Positions 34,330 to 46,289 of a stretch of DNA of 64,000 nt are shown here, in pieces (position 1 is the stretch's first letter; the number at the start of each line of letters is the position of its first letter). The stretch spans positions 81,485,322 to 81,549,321 of the forward strand of contig CATQJL010000223.1 in NCBI GenBank assembly GCA_958299035.1, in the 5' to 3' direction. Source of the DNA: Cylicocyclus nassatus (Eukaryota > Nematoda > Chromadorea > Rhabditida > Strongylidae). Under the pieces are notes generated by a model, which saw only the letters and a list, made by a program, of their open reading frames with translations, was not told where the DNA came from and ran no database searches. The translations under genes and the position numbers were made by a program.

Positions 34330-36925
34330 GCGTTGCCGTACAGTCTTGCAAATATGCTTATTCAAGCTCCGCTCAGAAAAGAACTCCCTCGCTTACCTCT
34401 TTTCCATTTGGTGGTCTTCATGAAAGCAGGCGTCTATGAAATTCATTTTTCAAAGTCCTTTCAGAATGATATTGATGCTGCAAGTGTCACTGTCATCGGA
34501 GACATTCATTTATCAACGCATGCTATTCGTTTCTTGGCCTCGGTCCATCGTTTTCACCATCAGTCCCTTCATGTGCCGAAAAATAAAAAGTTACATCATT
34601 TGCGAGATTCGTTGAGAATCAAGGCTAGACAAGAAAGCGGTCCTCGTCAACTGTTACCGATGGATAGCATGACTTTGCCAATAATACCATTTCCTCGCTC
34701 CTTTTATAAAGCACCCGAGCCTGTGCACACGGTAGATACGAAATTCCGCATCCTTTCTACCGAAATCTTGCATGTTTTGAACAAATTTGAAAGGGTACAT
34801 CAGACCAACATGACGCAAGAACAGTGGCAAGGTTTTAGAGAGGTGCGTGAATTAGCAGACGAAGGAACAATCCGAGTCTCCATAAGTGACAAAGGCGGGG
34901 AATTTGTGATTATGCCACAATCGTTGGATCGAAAGATTGCACAGATGCATCTCTCCGATACCACGATGTACCAACCTGCTACAAAGCGAGAATATCAGTC
35001 ACAATGTAAAAAGTTGAATGAGATTTGAATCAGTGTCGGAAAGTCTGCCGGGCTTGACGATAAGTTGATCAGCAGATTGAAGCTAGATAATCCTAAGTGC
35101 CCAGTCTTTTACCACCTGATCAAGACGCATAAAGTGGCAGATAATCAATTCCAGTCTATGTCACCCGACTCATACAAAATTCGTCCGATAATAAGCTGCG
35201 TAGGCGGTCCCACTGATCGAATATCGTGGTTTCTTAATAAGATCGTGAGCCAACTATTAGTCAAAGTACCAGCACATTTGTCTAAGACCCAAATTTGTCG
35301 AGCAGTTACGAAGCATGAGTTTTGAACAAAATAGTGTTATCGAGTCTTTTGACTTAACATCACTTTACGCTAATGTTTCGTACAGTGCCGCTCTGCAAGC
35401 CATTTCGGAGATGCTGGACAAATACTATTCCACCATGGTCACCTTTGGGCTGAGCAAAACGTGCATACTGACCCTCATTAAAGTATGTTTGAGTGTAACA
35501 TTTTTAAGTGGTCTGGAAATTACTACTCCCAGATCAGAGGACTTGCGATGGGTCAAAGACTCGCGCCAGTCCTGGAGATTTGTTTTATGATTAAAATTGA
35601 GGTACCACTATTAGCACGCTTGCCATCAATGTACTGTCGCTATATCGACGACTGCTGCGTTATCACCTCAACACAGTCCGAAATGGACGAATGTTTTAGA
35701 ATATTAAATCAGCAGTCCCAGTACATAAAGCTCACACGAGAAACCGCGCACAATGGCTGGCTTTCTTTTCTGAACACCCAGGTGAATTTGTCTAAGGGTA
35801 CAGTTCGAATAAAGTAGTACAGAAAAGAAAGCTCCAAAAACATCCTTATCCACGCCACCTTAGCGCATCCTACAGCTCTAAAGCTTCCGTTATCCATAAC
35901 ATGTACAAAACCGCTGCAGAAGTCTGTACGGGCGAAGAGCGAACGATTAGAGTCACTACATCTAGCACGCAAATTTGCTCGCAGCAATGGATATATAAAG
36001 CAATCACGGCAAAGACCATCACGGATCTAGGCGGAGCAAAGACAGATCACGTATCCGGCAATCACGGATACGTAAACGGATCTAGGCGGAGCAAAGACAA
36101 CAAAATTCTCCTTTACATGCCTTTTGTATCCGACAGATTTAGTGAGGCCACTAAACAATGCATAGCACGAGCACAGTTACAAAACGAAATAATGCTGGTC
36201 AACTTCCCAGCAATACTACCAGAAAACGGTTGATCAGAAATAGATGGTATTACAGACTGTATATCTGAGAACTGCATCGTCTGCCCTTATGGGAAGTTAG
36301 GTGGTTGTGCACCAGTTAGAGTGCTTAAGTTGTGGAGCAACTTATATAGGAGAAACCGGAAGGTTACTAAGTATTAGATTGAAAGAACATCTGGCCAGCA
36401 AAAAGAGGGGTACAATGTCATTACCATTAGGAAAACATGGAGTCGAGGCACATAAAGGTGACGACCTCAATGTAAAATGCACGATATTAGCGTATGAGAC
36501 TGAAATTTCGGCAAGAAAGACATTAGAGGCAGCATAGATATCCGCCGGAAATCCGGAGATGAATAATAAAAATGAATGCTTGACAATGACCAGTGACCTC
36601 TTGCCATTCATATCACTATGTCATCTATAACCGCAGACTGTATATATAGCTTTGACTCACTGAGCACCCCTCAGTGATGTCCGTCACAGTCGTGCGGACT
36701 ACTAACTCCACGGTTGGTGACTCCACTTCAGATTGTTTTCCAGTACGTTGAGCCTAGACAAGGTCTAAACGCCGCAAGTTGGAAGTGGCGTGTCGTATAG
36801 AATGACGAATACAAAACTGCATTCCATTTCAAGCCTCCGAAGAAGACGATATTTGTCGAAACGTCTGGCAATAAAGGTCCACCATAAAAACCTCTCTGGC
36901 ACAAAATCAGAAACACAAAGTCAAC
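34330..36925 (+). pseudogene. Penelope-like retroelement with GIY-YIG endonuclease
   Basis: N-terminal frame 34333-35028 ends with the Penelope-type motif DKGGEFVIMPQS. RT continues in other frames: FYHLIKTHKV, RPIISCVGGPTD, ESFDLTSLYANV, GLAMGQRLAP and the catalytic CRYIDDCCVI (about 35635). A C-rich linker (CIVCPYGKL) precedes 36301-36537, which reads LECLSCGATYIGETGR...RLKEHL, the GIY-YIG endonuclease core found fused to Penelope-type RTs. A stop near 35026 and frame changes near 35315, 35580 and 36230 break the protein, so this copy is inactive. The 3' tail to about 36925 contains GTCGAAACGTCTGGCAATAAA and recurs as a truncated copy at 49686-50061. Confidence 0.92.
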
Positions 36926-37037
36926 TAAATGCCGAGGTTCAAAGAAGAGAGCACATGGAAACGAGAAAAAGTAATTGTACCAAAGATTTCGTAAATTTCT
37001 CAGCTTCTGGTTACTTTGCATTCATAGTGATTTGATC

Positions 37038-37461
37038 TCGTGACCATTTTCCTCCAGAAAACCCTTCTCCACCTCAGGTGGCTCTCCAAGTGGCTGTAAA
37101 GCCACATAACTTTGAAAAAGGCTTGCCACGCCTTTATTTCACATAATTTTTACATAATTTTTCGCACATAGTCCTACCCTATTGCCCATCTACACAACAA
37201 TTTTGGTGTCATTTGTTTCTCTTGCTGTGAACAAGGCTTCTGTTTATTTAAGGCGACTTTTTGAATTCGCGCGTTTAACCTACAAACCTGTGGAAAGGGA
37301 ATTTTTGTTTTTTGCAGAAATGGGACCGATAAGGCATGAATGACAATTTGCGTCCTCTTTGCAAGATGAAAGGTGACATAAGAGGAAGAAGGTGATTGTG
37401 GGGGAGGCAGGGGGGGGGGGAAGGACTGGTGTTTCCGCTTAAACGATATCTCTTTTCCCTT
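37038..37461. other. No gene; homopurine/G-rich tract
   Basis: Contains a GGGAGGCAGGGGGGGGGGAA tract near 37403 and no supported coding sequence. Confidence 0.45.
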
Positions 37462-37754
37462 TTACCCCAAAACGATATCCAGCTTGCCCTGCAAGCCACC
37501 TGTGCCAAGCCCTGTCCTGGCAGCAACTTGCAACTCATATCCCAGCATTTTCGAGCGACGCTTCAAAAAGTCAGACAGACTTTGTTTGAACGCCATCCGA
37601 AATTGTACTGCAGTACCTTGAAGTCCCTGGGCGTATGACATACCCAAAAGTGCTTTCCAAGCGCTTTCTAATGATTGCTTGATCTGCACAAATTCTTCGT
37701 ATAGAAGAGGCAGGTTATCCGTCAAAGTGCAATATTTGGCGCAAATTTTTAGCC
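37462..37754 (-). CDS. Candidate internal exon, unknown protein
   Basis: Minus-strand frame after an acceptor-like GTTTTCTAG, reading CAKYCTLTDNLPLLYEEFVQ, then ESAWKALLGMSYAQGLQG and FLKRRSKMLGYELQVAARTG. It is open for 97 codons, amphipathic and helical in character, not low complexity, and ends at a possible GTAAAAG donor or the internal ACAG|GTGGCT. No family recognised and flanking exons not identified. It could belong with 37941-38330 on the same strand, with an element end at 37937 between them. Confidence 0.35.
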
Positions 37755-37904
37755 TAGAAAACGTGTCTGGCCTACAAATTTTTGAAAGCGAGGCTTTCTC
37801 GAGGTAAATTGCGTATGGATAAGGGATGGATATGGATATGGATAAAGCGTAAACAGTTGTCAGCAGGTCCAATTGATTTTTCGGTTTGAGAGAACTACAT
37901 TCTT

Positions 37905-37937
37905 TTTAGGTGTCCCATTACTTTCCGATCACCCTAA
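37905..37937. mobile_element. Isolated right end of a TTAGGGTGA-type element
   Basis: AGGTGTCCCATTACTTTCCG then ATCACCCTAA resembles the right end of 3004-3873 (TGTCCCATTTTTTACCGTTC...ACCCTAA). I cannot find its left end nearby. Confidence 0.5.
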
Positions 37938-37940
37938 TGG

Positions 37941-38330
37941 TCAAAATATCGACGACATCACGCTATCGCTAAGGTGGATATCGCACCTTAGCTCGGCGTT
38001 GCAAAAATCTCTCTGATTTCGGACAAAGAGCGTAATCATTGTACCATCTACAGCGGCTTCGTCGGCAGCTCGGGCGGCTGGCTGCGGCAGCCGTCGGTTA
38101 CTCGTGAACCACTCGATATGCACCCAGTTGGAAGGACCACGCAGGATGTGAATCTGATTCCTACCACCCCAAAGCTTTTGTGCTTGATATAAGTCTTCAC
38201 GTACTTTGTTTTTCCTTATCTCTTGGCGCGGAACAAATCTACAAGCTGGCTGCTCCAGATTTGCGTAGAAAAATTCATCAGCTAGAATGCCTATTCCTTC
38301 CCTCTCTCCCATGTTTTTAAGGCAGGTCAT
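37941..38330 (-). CDS. Possible exon or fortuitous frame
   Basis: A 129-codon minus-strand frame with balanced composition (EDLYQAQKLWGGRNQIHILR, GPSNWVHIEWFTSN). A strong donor (GAGGCAG|GTAAGTTG) lies just upstream on the same strand at about 38352, suggesting a neighbouring exon, but then this ATG would fall in an intron. No domain recognised. The 3' end runs into an imperfect GCTAAGGTG palindrome. Confidence 0.22.
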   Translation of the reverse strand: MTCLKNMGEREGIGILADEFFYANLEQPACRFVPRQEIRKNKVREDLYQAQKLWGGRNQIHILRGPSNWVHIEWFTSNRRLPQPAARAADEAAVDGTMITLFVRNQRDFCNAELRCDIHLSDSVMSSIF

Positions 38331-38915
38331 CTCCCTTGCATAATCAACTTACCTGCCTCAGAATGCATATGAAAGTCGTGCAAGCTCCCTGTCTTCTTAT
38401 AGGCCTAATTCTTATGATGATTGGAAAAGCTTGTTTTACCTGTTTGACAAGACTTCCTAGCACTCATCTTCAAACTAGAAACGTGACAAGGAATTCGTTG
38501 GAAGCGATACTCTGAAATAAGTAATTGAGCAATTTGTGCGTTCGCTGCATCAAGAAAATGTTTACCTATGGAGAGATCGCCCCCTCAAAACAACGTCAAC
38601 TGATCAGTTTGGAGAAGTCACGAGAACAAAAAGTGTTCGTTCGTTCTCCCTCGAAACGATTGTTTTCACAGCAGTCTCAACAAATGAAAAAACGCCGTTT
38701 GCTTCTATGCAGAACAACGTCATTATCAGTTCCAGTGTGTTCGGAGAAGAAGTTACAAGAAATTATATTTTTTATGAACATGAAACCATTACGAATGTAC
38801 ATTTAGGAAAGCTGAGCAGCACTGAGGTCAAAAGAGCACTTCTCTTACCCAGTTTATAAGGACATGTAATCAAGGACTCCATACATTTGAAAAATTCTGA
38901 GATCTAGCCCATTAG

Positions 38916-39067
38916 ATCTTTCTTTGTACATTGAGAATAGTGGAGGACATGTCACAAGCTTGGAGCGTTTACGCCGCAGGCTAGCAGAAGCTGGTGCTGA
39001 GCAGTGTCGCTGCGATAAACGCACATTTATTTGTCAAGAGTGTTACAATTATGCAAGGTGGCAATAA
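38916..39067 (+). CDS. Candidate terminal exon with CXC...CXXC
   Basis: Open frame after a CCCATTAG acceptor-like site, reading NSGGHVTSLERLRRRLAEAG then QCRCDKRTFICQECYNYARWQ before TAA; AATAAA overlaps the stop. The basic amphipathic helix followed by C-x-C-x6-C-x2-C could be a small metal-binding or disulfide tail. Upstream coding is unclear: a 107-codon frame at 38536-38859 has plausible composition but stops before this exon and no clean splice joins them. Confidence 0.4.
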
Positions 39068-39802
39068 ACAATAGGTCCGCTTGCTACTTTATTAATCAAA
39101 AAACGCCCTGTACTCATGCATTTCTAGATGGTGGTTGAAAACCCAAAAAATTTCCACCTTAGCCCATGCGCATCACATTGCTGATTTAGAAGTGCATTGC
39201 AGTATTATAATTGTAGCTCTCAAGATTAGCGGCTTACTTCCGCTCACATCCATGGTTTCTACTCAGTATGGCTTTCCTTAAAGTACTCCTGGTATCTGAA
39301 AGTTAGCAAAGTCAACAGATTTCAAAGTTAACCGCTCATACGTAATAGCAGCCATCAGAAAATTGGAACGATGGAAACGTTGATTTTCAAACTTGCAAAC
39401 GTGCATGGAGACACCCTGCGATTGGTGTGTTTAGACAGCTTGATCCAGCTAAACGCAGCAAAATTTATAAATTCTCGCAAACTTAAAGTCAGTCATTTCG
39501 CAAGGATACGTAGTTCATTCATTACGAATCCTAGCACCACAGTCGAACCCTAACAGAATCGCGAGCTTCTCACTTCAATCACTCATTCTCTACAAACGTA
39601 GTTCAGCTTCAATTGTCTAATCCTGGTCTCCTGATAGCACTTCGCTTCATTCCATCTTCCTCAGTACTACTGCTTTTAGAAAAGAGTAACTAATCAGTTG
39701 TAGACGCTGCGGTGTCGCTCTTCAGTCGCGTTCTGTTATACGTACTAATCAGAATTTCATCAAAATATTCTTTAGAGCACACGTACATTCCTGAAGATAA
39801 GC
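39068..39802. other. Upstream region of the peptide gene, nothing recognised
   Basis: No supported exon or repeat. It presumably holds the promoter of the gene starting at 39803; no clear TATA element identified. Confidence 0.4.
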
Positions 39803-40169
39803 ATGAAGTTTCTGCTTTTTCTAAGTCTCCTGGGAGCTTGTTTATCAGTACTAACGAGTGCGCAACCTGGAGAATCAGAGTAAGTTTTATTTACTTCGTC
39901 CTGATGGGCAGCAAAAATTTGATCCTTTCAGGAAAGAATACAGATGGCCCAGATGGCCACCACTACACGTATACGTATGCTGCAAACCAAGGTGTCTGGA
40001 AGTCAGATTTGAAGAGTACCAGAGATACAAGCCCCCAAGCCCGTTGTTCGATTCGCTAAAAGAATGCAAAAAATATTGCTCTTCCATAACTTATAATGCC
40101 TCGATTGTGGAGGATTGCGACGATTTTTATCGCAAAACGATAGTACCGGGATGGTTGGATTTTTATTAA
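39803..40169 (+). CDS. Secreted six-cysteine peptide, weakly Kunitz-like
   Basis: Two exons, 39803-39879 and 39932-40169, joined across a 52-base intron with perfect signals (GA|GTAAGT...CCTTTCAG|GA), giving 104 residues. Residues 1-20 are a classic signal peptide (MKFLLFLSLLGACLSVLTSA, cleavage expected before QPGES). The mature part has exactly six Cys, CCKPRC, then about 23 residues later ECKKYC, then one more Cys in EDCDDF, plus a YNAS N-glycosylation site. The stretch FDSLKECKKYC resembles the F-S-x-x-E-C-x-x-x-C end of a Kunitz domain, but the preceding spacing does not fit, so protease inhibition is only a suggestion. AATAAA at 40217-40222 gives a natural 3' end. I am confident it is a gene and unsure of its role. 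Confidence 0.8.
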
Positions 40170-40216
40170 AACAACGACCAAATTTCCTCATTGCCTGTTT
40201 TTTCTTGCAAGATGTG

Positions 40217-40222
40217 AATAAA
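40217..40222 (+). terminator. Polyadenylation signal AATAAA
   Basis: Lies 48 bases after the stop of the 39803-40169 gene, in a position and spacing typical of short nematode 3' UTRs. Confidence 0.65.
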
Positions 40223-40235
40223 GCGTTGTTTGCAG

Positions 40236-42191
40236 CACGTTCACAGAGATGTTCAGCATAAGAAATACTCTACTACGCGGTGTAGGCAAGAGAGACGGTC
40301 AAAGCGCGATCTCCAGAGGTCATCAGTTTAGCAGCGTAATTTAGAGCTAAAACAGTGTTCCAAGTATACTGACAAAGTGCTTTAGCTTACTTACAAGAGG
40401 AGGACCCAGACTTGAAAGAATCGAGTGAGTTACAGACCATCTGAATCAGCGTGAAACGCTGATCTCAAATCTGTAATCATTATCTAGTGACTCTCTAAAA
40501 AATTATGAGTTATCATCAATTATCCTCGTTAATATGCACAGTCTTGTTGAGTACGGTTCGCAACGGTAAACCAGATGTGGTGGTAGGGTCAACAACGAGG
40601 GTGGCAAATGGACACCGATGAACGATTTCGCTTTTGTCGCCATTAATTTTTTACGATCTCCCACTTGATCGCGGCAGCTGCACAGGTTGTTTGATTGGAG
40701 CGCATTGCTATCCTTTTAGGAGAAGTGGGAAAGCTCTGTAATCAAAATGTTTATTATACGCTAAACTTAAGTGCAGAACAAAATTACAGTACCCTCACTA
40801 ACTATTCGACAGAAAACGCAAGAACTGACGATCCGCGTTTTTTTCTTTTTCTTCATAAATTCCTTCAAATTCCTTGAAATACGAATTCGAAGAAGGCATG
40901 ATGTTTAGCTTGTGAAACTGGATCTTCTGATATACTACACTCTCTTACTAATCCGTTTTCAGTCCGCTCGATTTTTGTGTGGGGGCGGGTTTTCGTAGTG
41001 GTGTAACTCAGCGAAGAACACACATGGAAGATTCACGTAAACATGTGGTAGAGCTGTTCCCGTAGATCAACAAGTACTAGCGAACAGCAAAGGATCCCCT
41101 TTCCATAGAGAAAGATAGGCCGAACTTTTGGAAAAATCGATATCTCTAATTTTAGCTACCGTAACCATACGGAAAGGCGCTGATTTGCAAAGCATGTTGT
41201 TTTTCGTGATCAGCAGACTAGATAACCTCTATGTGCAAGTTTTCAGAAAAATTGGGACCCTTTGATTTTTTTCTCGTTTTAGGCTCTGAAGCTCGCCCAC
41301 GGGTTTCGGCTAAAATATTGAATATCCTGGATTGACAGGAAACTTCGCCCATAGAGGTACTCGGACTCGCTGGTTACGAAAATAGTGTTTTTTGTGCACC
41401 GTAAGTTCTTTTAGCAGGGTTATGCTGAGAGAAATGCTGCGATAACACGTAAGTTCCTGAAGTTGTCTGCCCTTTCGCTTATCTGTTGGACAACTTACCT
41501 GCTCATTTTTGTGATTTGAAATCACTAGAGGCAGTGCTCTCCATGCTTAAATTAGGCCCTTATCTGTACTAATCGCCGAACTGTGAGCATACAAACACAC
41601 GTTCTCATAAAAATCAAAATTTCAAGATTGCATATTTGATCAAATATCACCGCGAATGGTTACAGATCACTCTGATTGCAGAGATTATGTTTATGTACAT
41701 ACATATGTAGAATAACCTTGATACAGCATACTTGCTTACCCCCATGTCAACTCTTACACCTGTAGCTCAAAGTTTGCAAAAAAGCGATGGAGTCGGTAAA
41801 AGTAATGTTTTCAAAAACTAACATTGTATCCGTAATCAGCAACTCACCTATAGGCATCGCACGCAAACACTGCGGACGTATCGGCTTCTCTCCAACCAAG
41901 CGCCCTTTCGCTTCTCTTGGTACCTGCTGTCTCTCCCATGCGCGAGCTATCGTGGTCGGACGCAATGGCGCCCAGTCTTTGCGTGTTATGAATCACCGAT
42001 ACTTTCCCTTTTCCAGCACGGTCGCTCAAAGTTCGCAAAAAATTTATAAGTCGATGTCGACCGATGACGAAATGTAGTCTACGAAAACAGCTCGGCCCCT
42101 AGGTGTGCAAAGTTTGGTCTGCATTGGTTCAGAGGTGCCGTTGGAACATACGCACAGACATACAGACACATGCCAAACAGACAGTCACTTG
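40236..42191. other. No gene; repeat fragments
   Basis: 41720-42190 holds a worn copy of the 8330-8943 repeat (GTAGCTCAAAGTTTGCAAAA, GTGCAAAGTTTGGTC, CAGACATACAGACA). The remainder has only short frames without support. Confidence 0.5.
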
Positions 42192-43195
42192 AAGGCAGCG
42201 GCTCGCCAAAACCGAACATTCCGAAATTTTGACATGGAAGGTTGCTTGCACCCCAAACATGAGAACAGAACAGGTCCAAGCGCGTGCATGCTGCCTTTGC
42301 CTAGACCCGTTACGCGCAAGTCATTCTAATAAGCGCGCAAGCTTGCGATTCTCCCTGACCCATCAGAGAAGGGGTGTGGTGCGGAAGGCTACGATTCCCA
42401 ATTTTGTGCCTATCAAAAACTCCCCTATGCTAAAGTGACACGGCGGGGGACTACGGGGATGTGGGGGGGGGGGCAGATACACTACTCGGTGCTACAAGTA
42501 GAATCCGTAAAAGTTATTGAGACGGACGATGCTTGCATTTTGCGCCGATTGTCGCCTTCCGCGTCCCCCCCCCCCAAGGGAAGCATGCCGCAATGTTATA
42601 ACTGCGTGGGTCCCGCAACGATTTTGCTTCTCTAATCATGGGCGGGACGTGTTCCACTGGTCCTAATTCAAAATGGGTGGCCTTGGAAAATGGCGGTTTT
42701 TGCCATTTTCGCGCTCTTCAAGGTGCATCTTCGGACCAGCGCCTCGAATTACCTCAGGTAAGCAAAAAAACTTCAAGTCCATAATTTGGCGAGCCTTTAA
42801 AGGCAGTGTTCGGGCGAAAAACTCGATTTTTAGAAAGTCCACTTACGAGGGTTATCTGTAACGCTGAATCCGAACATCCACATTAGAAGGCGCGATAACG
42901 GCGAGAACATGCGTTTTCCAAAGCCTTACGATCGACGGTCCCCACCAGGGCAGAGACGCAGACTCACTGCGGTACCCTACATTTTAATTGTAGCGGCATG
43001 CGTACTCTGCCGCATAGCAGGATTTCGGACAGGTGGGGAGGCCGCCCCAAGGCGTAAGTTTCCCCACCTTCCGGGCGTTTTCTTGTTTTAGGTCGAGCGT
43101 TATGGCGTCGCACTTGCGTGATGCTGTGTCTGAGGCCACTCTAGCATGACACTGAAATCCCAAAACCCCCATCTTGCCCGGACACTGCCTTTAAG
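42192..43195. mobile_element. Two adjacent GAAGGCAG-family foldback elements
   Basis: Ends of the 8981-9439 family occur at about 42192 (TTGAAGGCAG), in tandem near 42795 (CCTTTAAAGGCAGTGTTCGG) and at 43180-43195 (CCCGGACACTGCCTTTAA), defining two abutting elements sharing a junction. Both are non-coding and contain G-rich or C-rich tracts (42460-42474, 42567-42576). Confidence 0.7.
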
Positions 43196-43684
43196 TTGCA
43201 CTGCATTCTTCTGTCGCACAGAACTCCTGTTAAGGCTCTCCATTTCATCCATGCTGTGTTCATCCCGCCTGCACCCTCCTCTTGTGAACCTCCCTCCGCT
43301 GAAATGTGACTGCTTAGGTGCTTGTATGACGTTGTCTTCTTTAGTTCTTCACCATCGACGCTTATGGTACTGGTACGCTTATGGTACTACCAGGAGTTTG
43401 TTTTCCACTTCCATATGTTCTGTCTTCCTGGTGTTGAGCTTCGGTCCATACAACTCTAGCCTGTTTTTCCAGTTTTGTACTTCGTTTTGTAGTTTTTTCC
43501 TGGTACTTGCTATCAAAACCACATCATCTGCGTAGAGAAGTGTCCAAGGGGGTTCACGCTTGAGTGTTCCCATCACGGCGCTATCACAGTGAAAGAAAAG
43601 AAGGGAAGTACCGAAATGAGCGTTATATATCGGAGAATCATTCTTCTTCTTTCTAGTGTTGGTCAAACAACCACTTTTGTTCAA
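43196..43684 (-). pseudogene. RTE-type LINE fragment
   Basis: The minus strand encodes PPWTLLYADDVVLIASTRKK with the YADD catalytic box, then QNWKNRLELYGPKLNTRKTE, followed after a frame break by the C-terminal region. Both ends are truncated and it abuts a foldback element at 43195. Non-functional retrotransposon remnant, same clade as 23390-24447. Confidence 0.85.
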
Positions 43685-44285
43685 TTAACATCAATGCTGT
43701 TCATAACCGCCCAAGACAGTAAGTTGTTTATGTTATTTATGTTTTACACTCAAGTTGTGCCAATATGAAAAACAAACAAACAAACAAAAGCAAACACTAG
43801 CAATAACAAGCAACTCATATCAATTCAGAAGGGACAAGGAGCAGTCCAAGAGAAGTGATCAGACGCAGTATAGGAACATCCCAGGCAATCATTTCTGCTT
43901 TAGATTAGCCAGGGTGCTGCTAGCAAATAGGTTTGCAGCTCCAAATAGACTTTCAACTTGAATTCCAAACTTTCTGCCTCTGAAAACTTCCACTTATAAT
44001 TTTTGGGTGCCAACGAGCCTACGGGCGGAAGCTAGCTGGCGAAAACCAATTAAAAAAGGGTTTCTAAAGGTCAGCAAGATATCTTCACGCATACAAAGAT
44101 ATGCATGGCAATGATAATCTCCGAACAGGGAATATACCCTTGTTTAGGAGAAAATGGGGATTACTAAAGTTCAATACTTGTGAGGTTGGATTTGGAGGCT
44201 GCGATAAAGTCCCCTGGGAAATAGTATGAGCTGACCATCTGCTAACAAATGCAAAGTGTATGGTTAGTGACAGTGCGGAAGTATT
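43685..44285. other. No gene; probably includes CR1 3' end
   Basis: No supported coding sequence. The right part is downstream of the CR1 coding region and may be its 3' UTR. Confidence 0.4.
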
Positions 44286-44964
44286 TCAAACAAGATGAAC
44301 GATCCTCTTGAGCAGAAGCTGGTTCTTTGAGAGTAATAAATGACAAGTAATTGGAGGTAGAACACGAACTCGCAAGACGCCGGAATTGTAGAAGCCACAT
44401 TGAACTGAAATGAAGGGACCATGTCTCCAAAAAGATAGAAAAGTAGAAAAGCGTAAGTGAACAAGCGATACCTGAAAATCATCCATTTTTATTACACGTA
44501 GTACATCGAGATCTTCTAATTTCTTACGAAATATGTAAGAGTTTTCACTACTGATTACTTCTGTAGGCAGTAAAGCGAGCCATCTAGTTGTACGACAAAA
44601 GAAAGAGTTAAAAACTGTTGAAAACAATTTTTTGTCAAGCTTACGATAGGAAAAATGAAACCCACCTGTGCGTTGGCTGCCAGGCTTGAAAATCAAATAT
44701 TTACTCTGTCTAATTTTGGTTCCTAGGCGCAAAATATGGAAGCACAAGACTAAGTCGCTGACTACTCTCCTATATTTCAAACTTTAAAGCTTCAATTTTT
44801 CAAGGCGAAAGCGATAGGACGGCAATGACTGTGGATATCCTGCATCAGGAAAGCATCTATAGAGGACAATTCTTGTGAATGTTTTTTATATTTTCTCAAT
44901 CTTCTCAATGTGTTTATTCCAAAAAGGGCTCCAAATGGGAGATGCATATTCCAGCTAACAAGGG

Positions 44965-45417
44965 AAGGTATATGATTCGCAGTGGAGTTTCCCTATTAGA
45001 TGTACATCATTCGAAAGGTCTTTGATTGCTGAAAAACAAACTTCCTTATCTGCTTATCGGTTTACTGAACAAAGTTACAGGCAACTTCCCGCCTCCAGTT
45101 TGCATGGTCAATTACTGTGTAAATGGTCTAAATTCGTAACAGATGTGAATTTGATCCAAAGCTTCACGCCCAAATGTTTGAGATATATTCACTGTACAAG
45201 AAAAATTGTTGGGAATAGTTTCGGAGCTACTCTGCCGCCTCAGTCCGGCAAAAAGCAACCAAAATCAGTATCATTTGAAACCAAACAAATGCCTGTAACT
45301 TTGTTCAGTAAACCGATAAGCAGATATGGAAGTTTGTTTTGAAATCAGCACTCAAAGACCTCTCAAATGATATGCACCTTATAGGGAAACTCCGCTAAGA
45401 GTCATACCTTCCGTTGA
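44965..45417. mobile_element. MITE 1 inside the CR1 element
   Basis: Subterminal inverted repeats GGAAGGTATATGATTCGCAG...GGAGTTTCCC and complement GGGAAACTCC...ATACCTTCC, with inner complementary arms (CTGCTTATCGGTTTACTGAA / TTCAGTAAACCGATAAGCAG). It separates the RT and C-terminal parts of CR1. The exact ends and target duplication are unclear. Confidence 0.75.
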
Positions 45418-46289
45418 AGCAATACACAGCTTTTATACAGTCGCACAAACAATTCCGGGTTATTGCTATGAATATTTCTGAAAATCTTGAATAGGACAGC
45501 AGATGATTTTCTGATGACAGAATCAAAATGTGAAGTGAATTTAAGCGAACTATCTATCATGATACCCAGGTCTCTCACAAGAGTAGATGACTCAAGATTG
45601 GCACCGTTGTAGCTGTACGTGCGACAGGGAGAGTGACCCAAATGCAACACCGTTGTTTTAGAAATGTTTGTAGGAATTTTCCAATCTTGTGACCAAATTG
45701 TCATTTTATGAATCGCTGAAGAAGGCGCTTCAAAAGCTTCCTCTTGCTGGCTATCATTATAACAAAAGTAAATTTTAATGTCATCCGCAAAAATCTGAAC
45801 TTTGACTTCGGGGTGCGTTTTTAAAAACATTGGTAATTCAGCAACATAGATCACAAAAAGCAAAGGTGAGAGTATACCTCCCTGAGGCACTCCGCTGCAA
45901 CAATGGAATCGATTTGAGTACCTGCTCCCTACACGTACTGTCATTCCTCTACCTTGGAGATACGATTCAAACCAAGACAATAGGTTTCCTCTGATGCCAT
46001 AATTTTCAAGTTTGAAAAGAAGATTTTGATGATTCACCTTATCAAAAGCTTTAGAAAAGTCAAAGTAAATAATATCAACAGATTATGATTAAGAGCAGTC
46101 AACCAGTCAAAAACAGAATCCAGGAGCAAGGTGGTAGTGGAGCAAGATGGCAAGAAACCATGCTGTTCGAGAGGAAAAACATGGTTACTATCAAACCAAT
46201 CAAAGATCTTGTCTGTGACAAGATTCTCAAGGATTGTCCCGGCTGTGGGCATGATGCTAATGGGCCGGAAGTCTGCTAGAGTACACATA

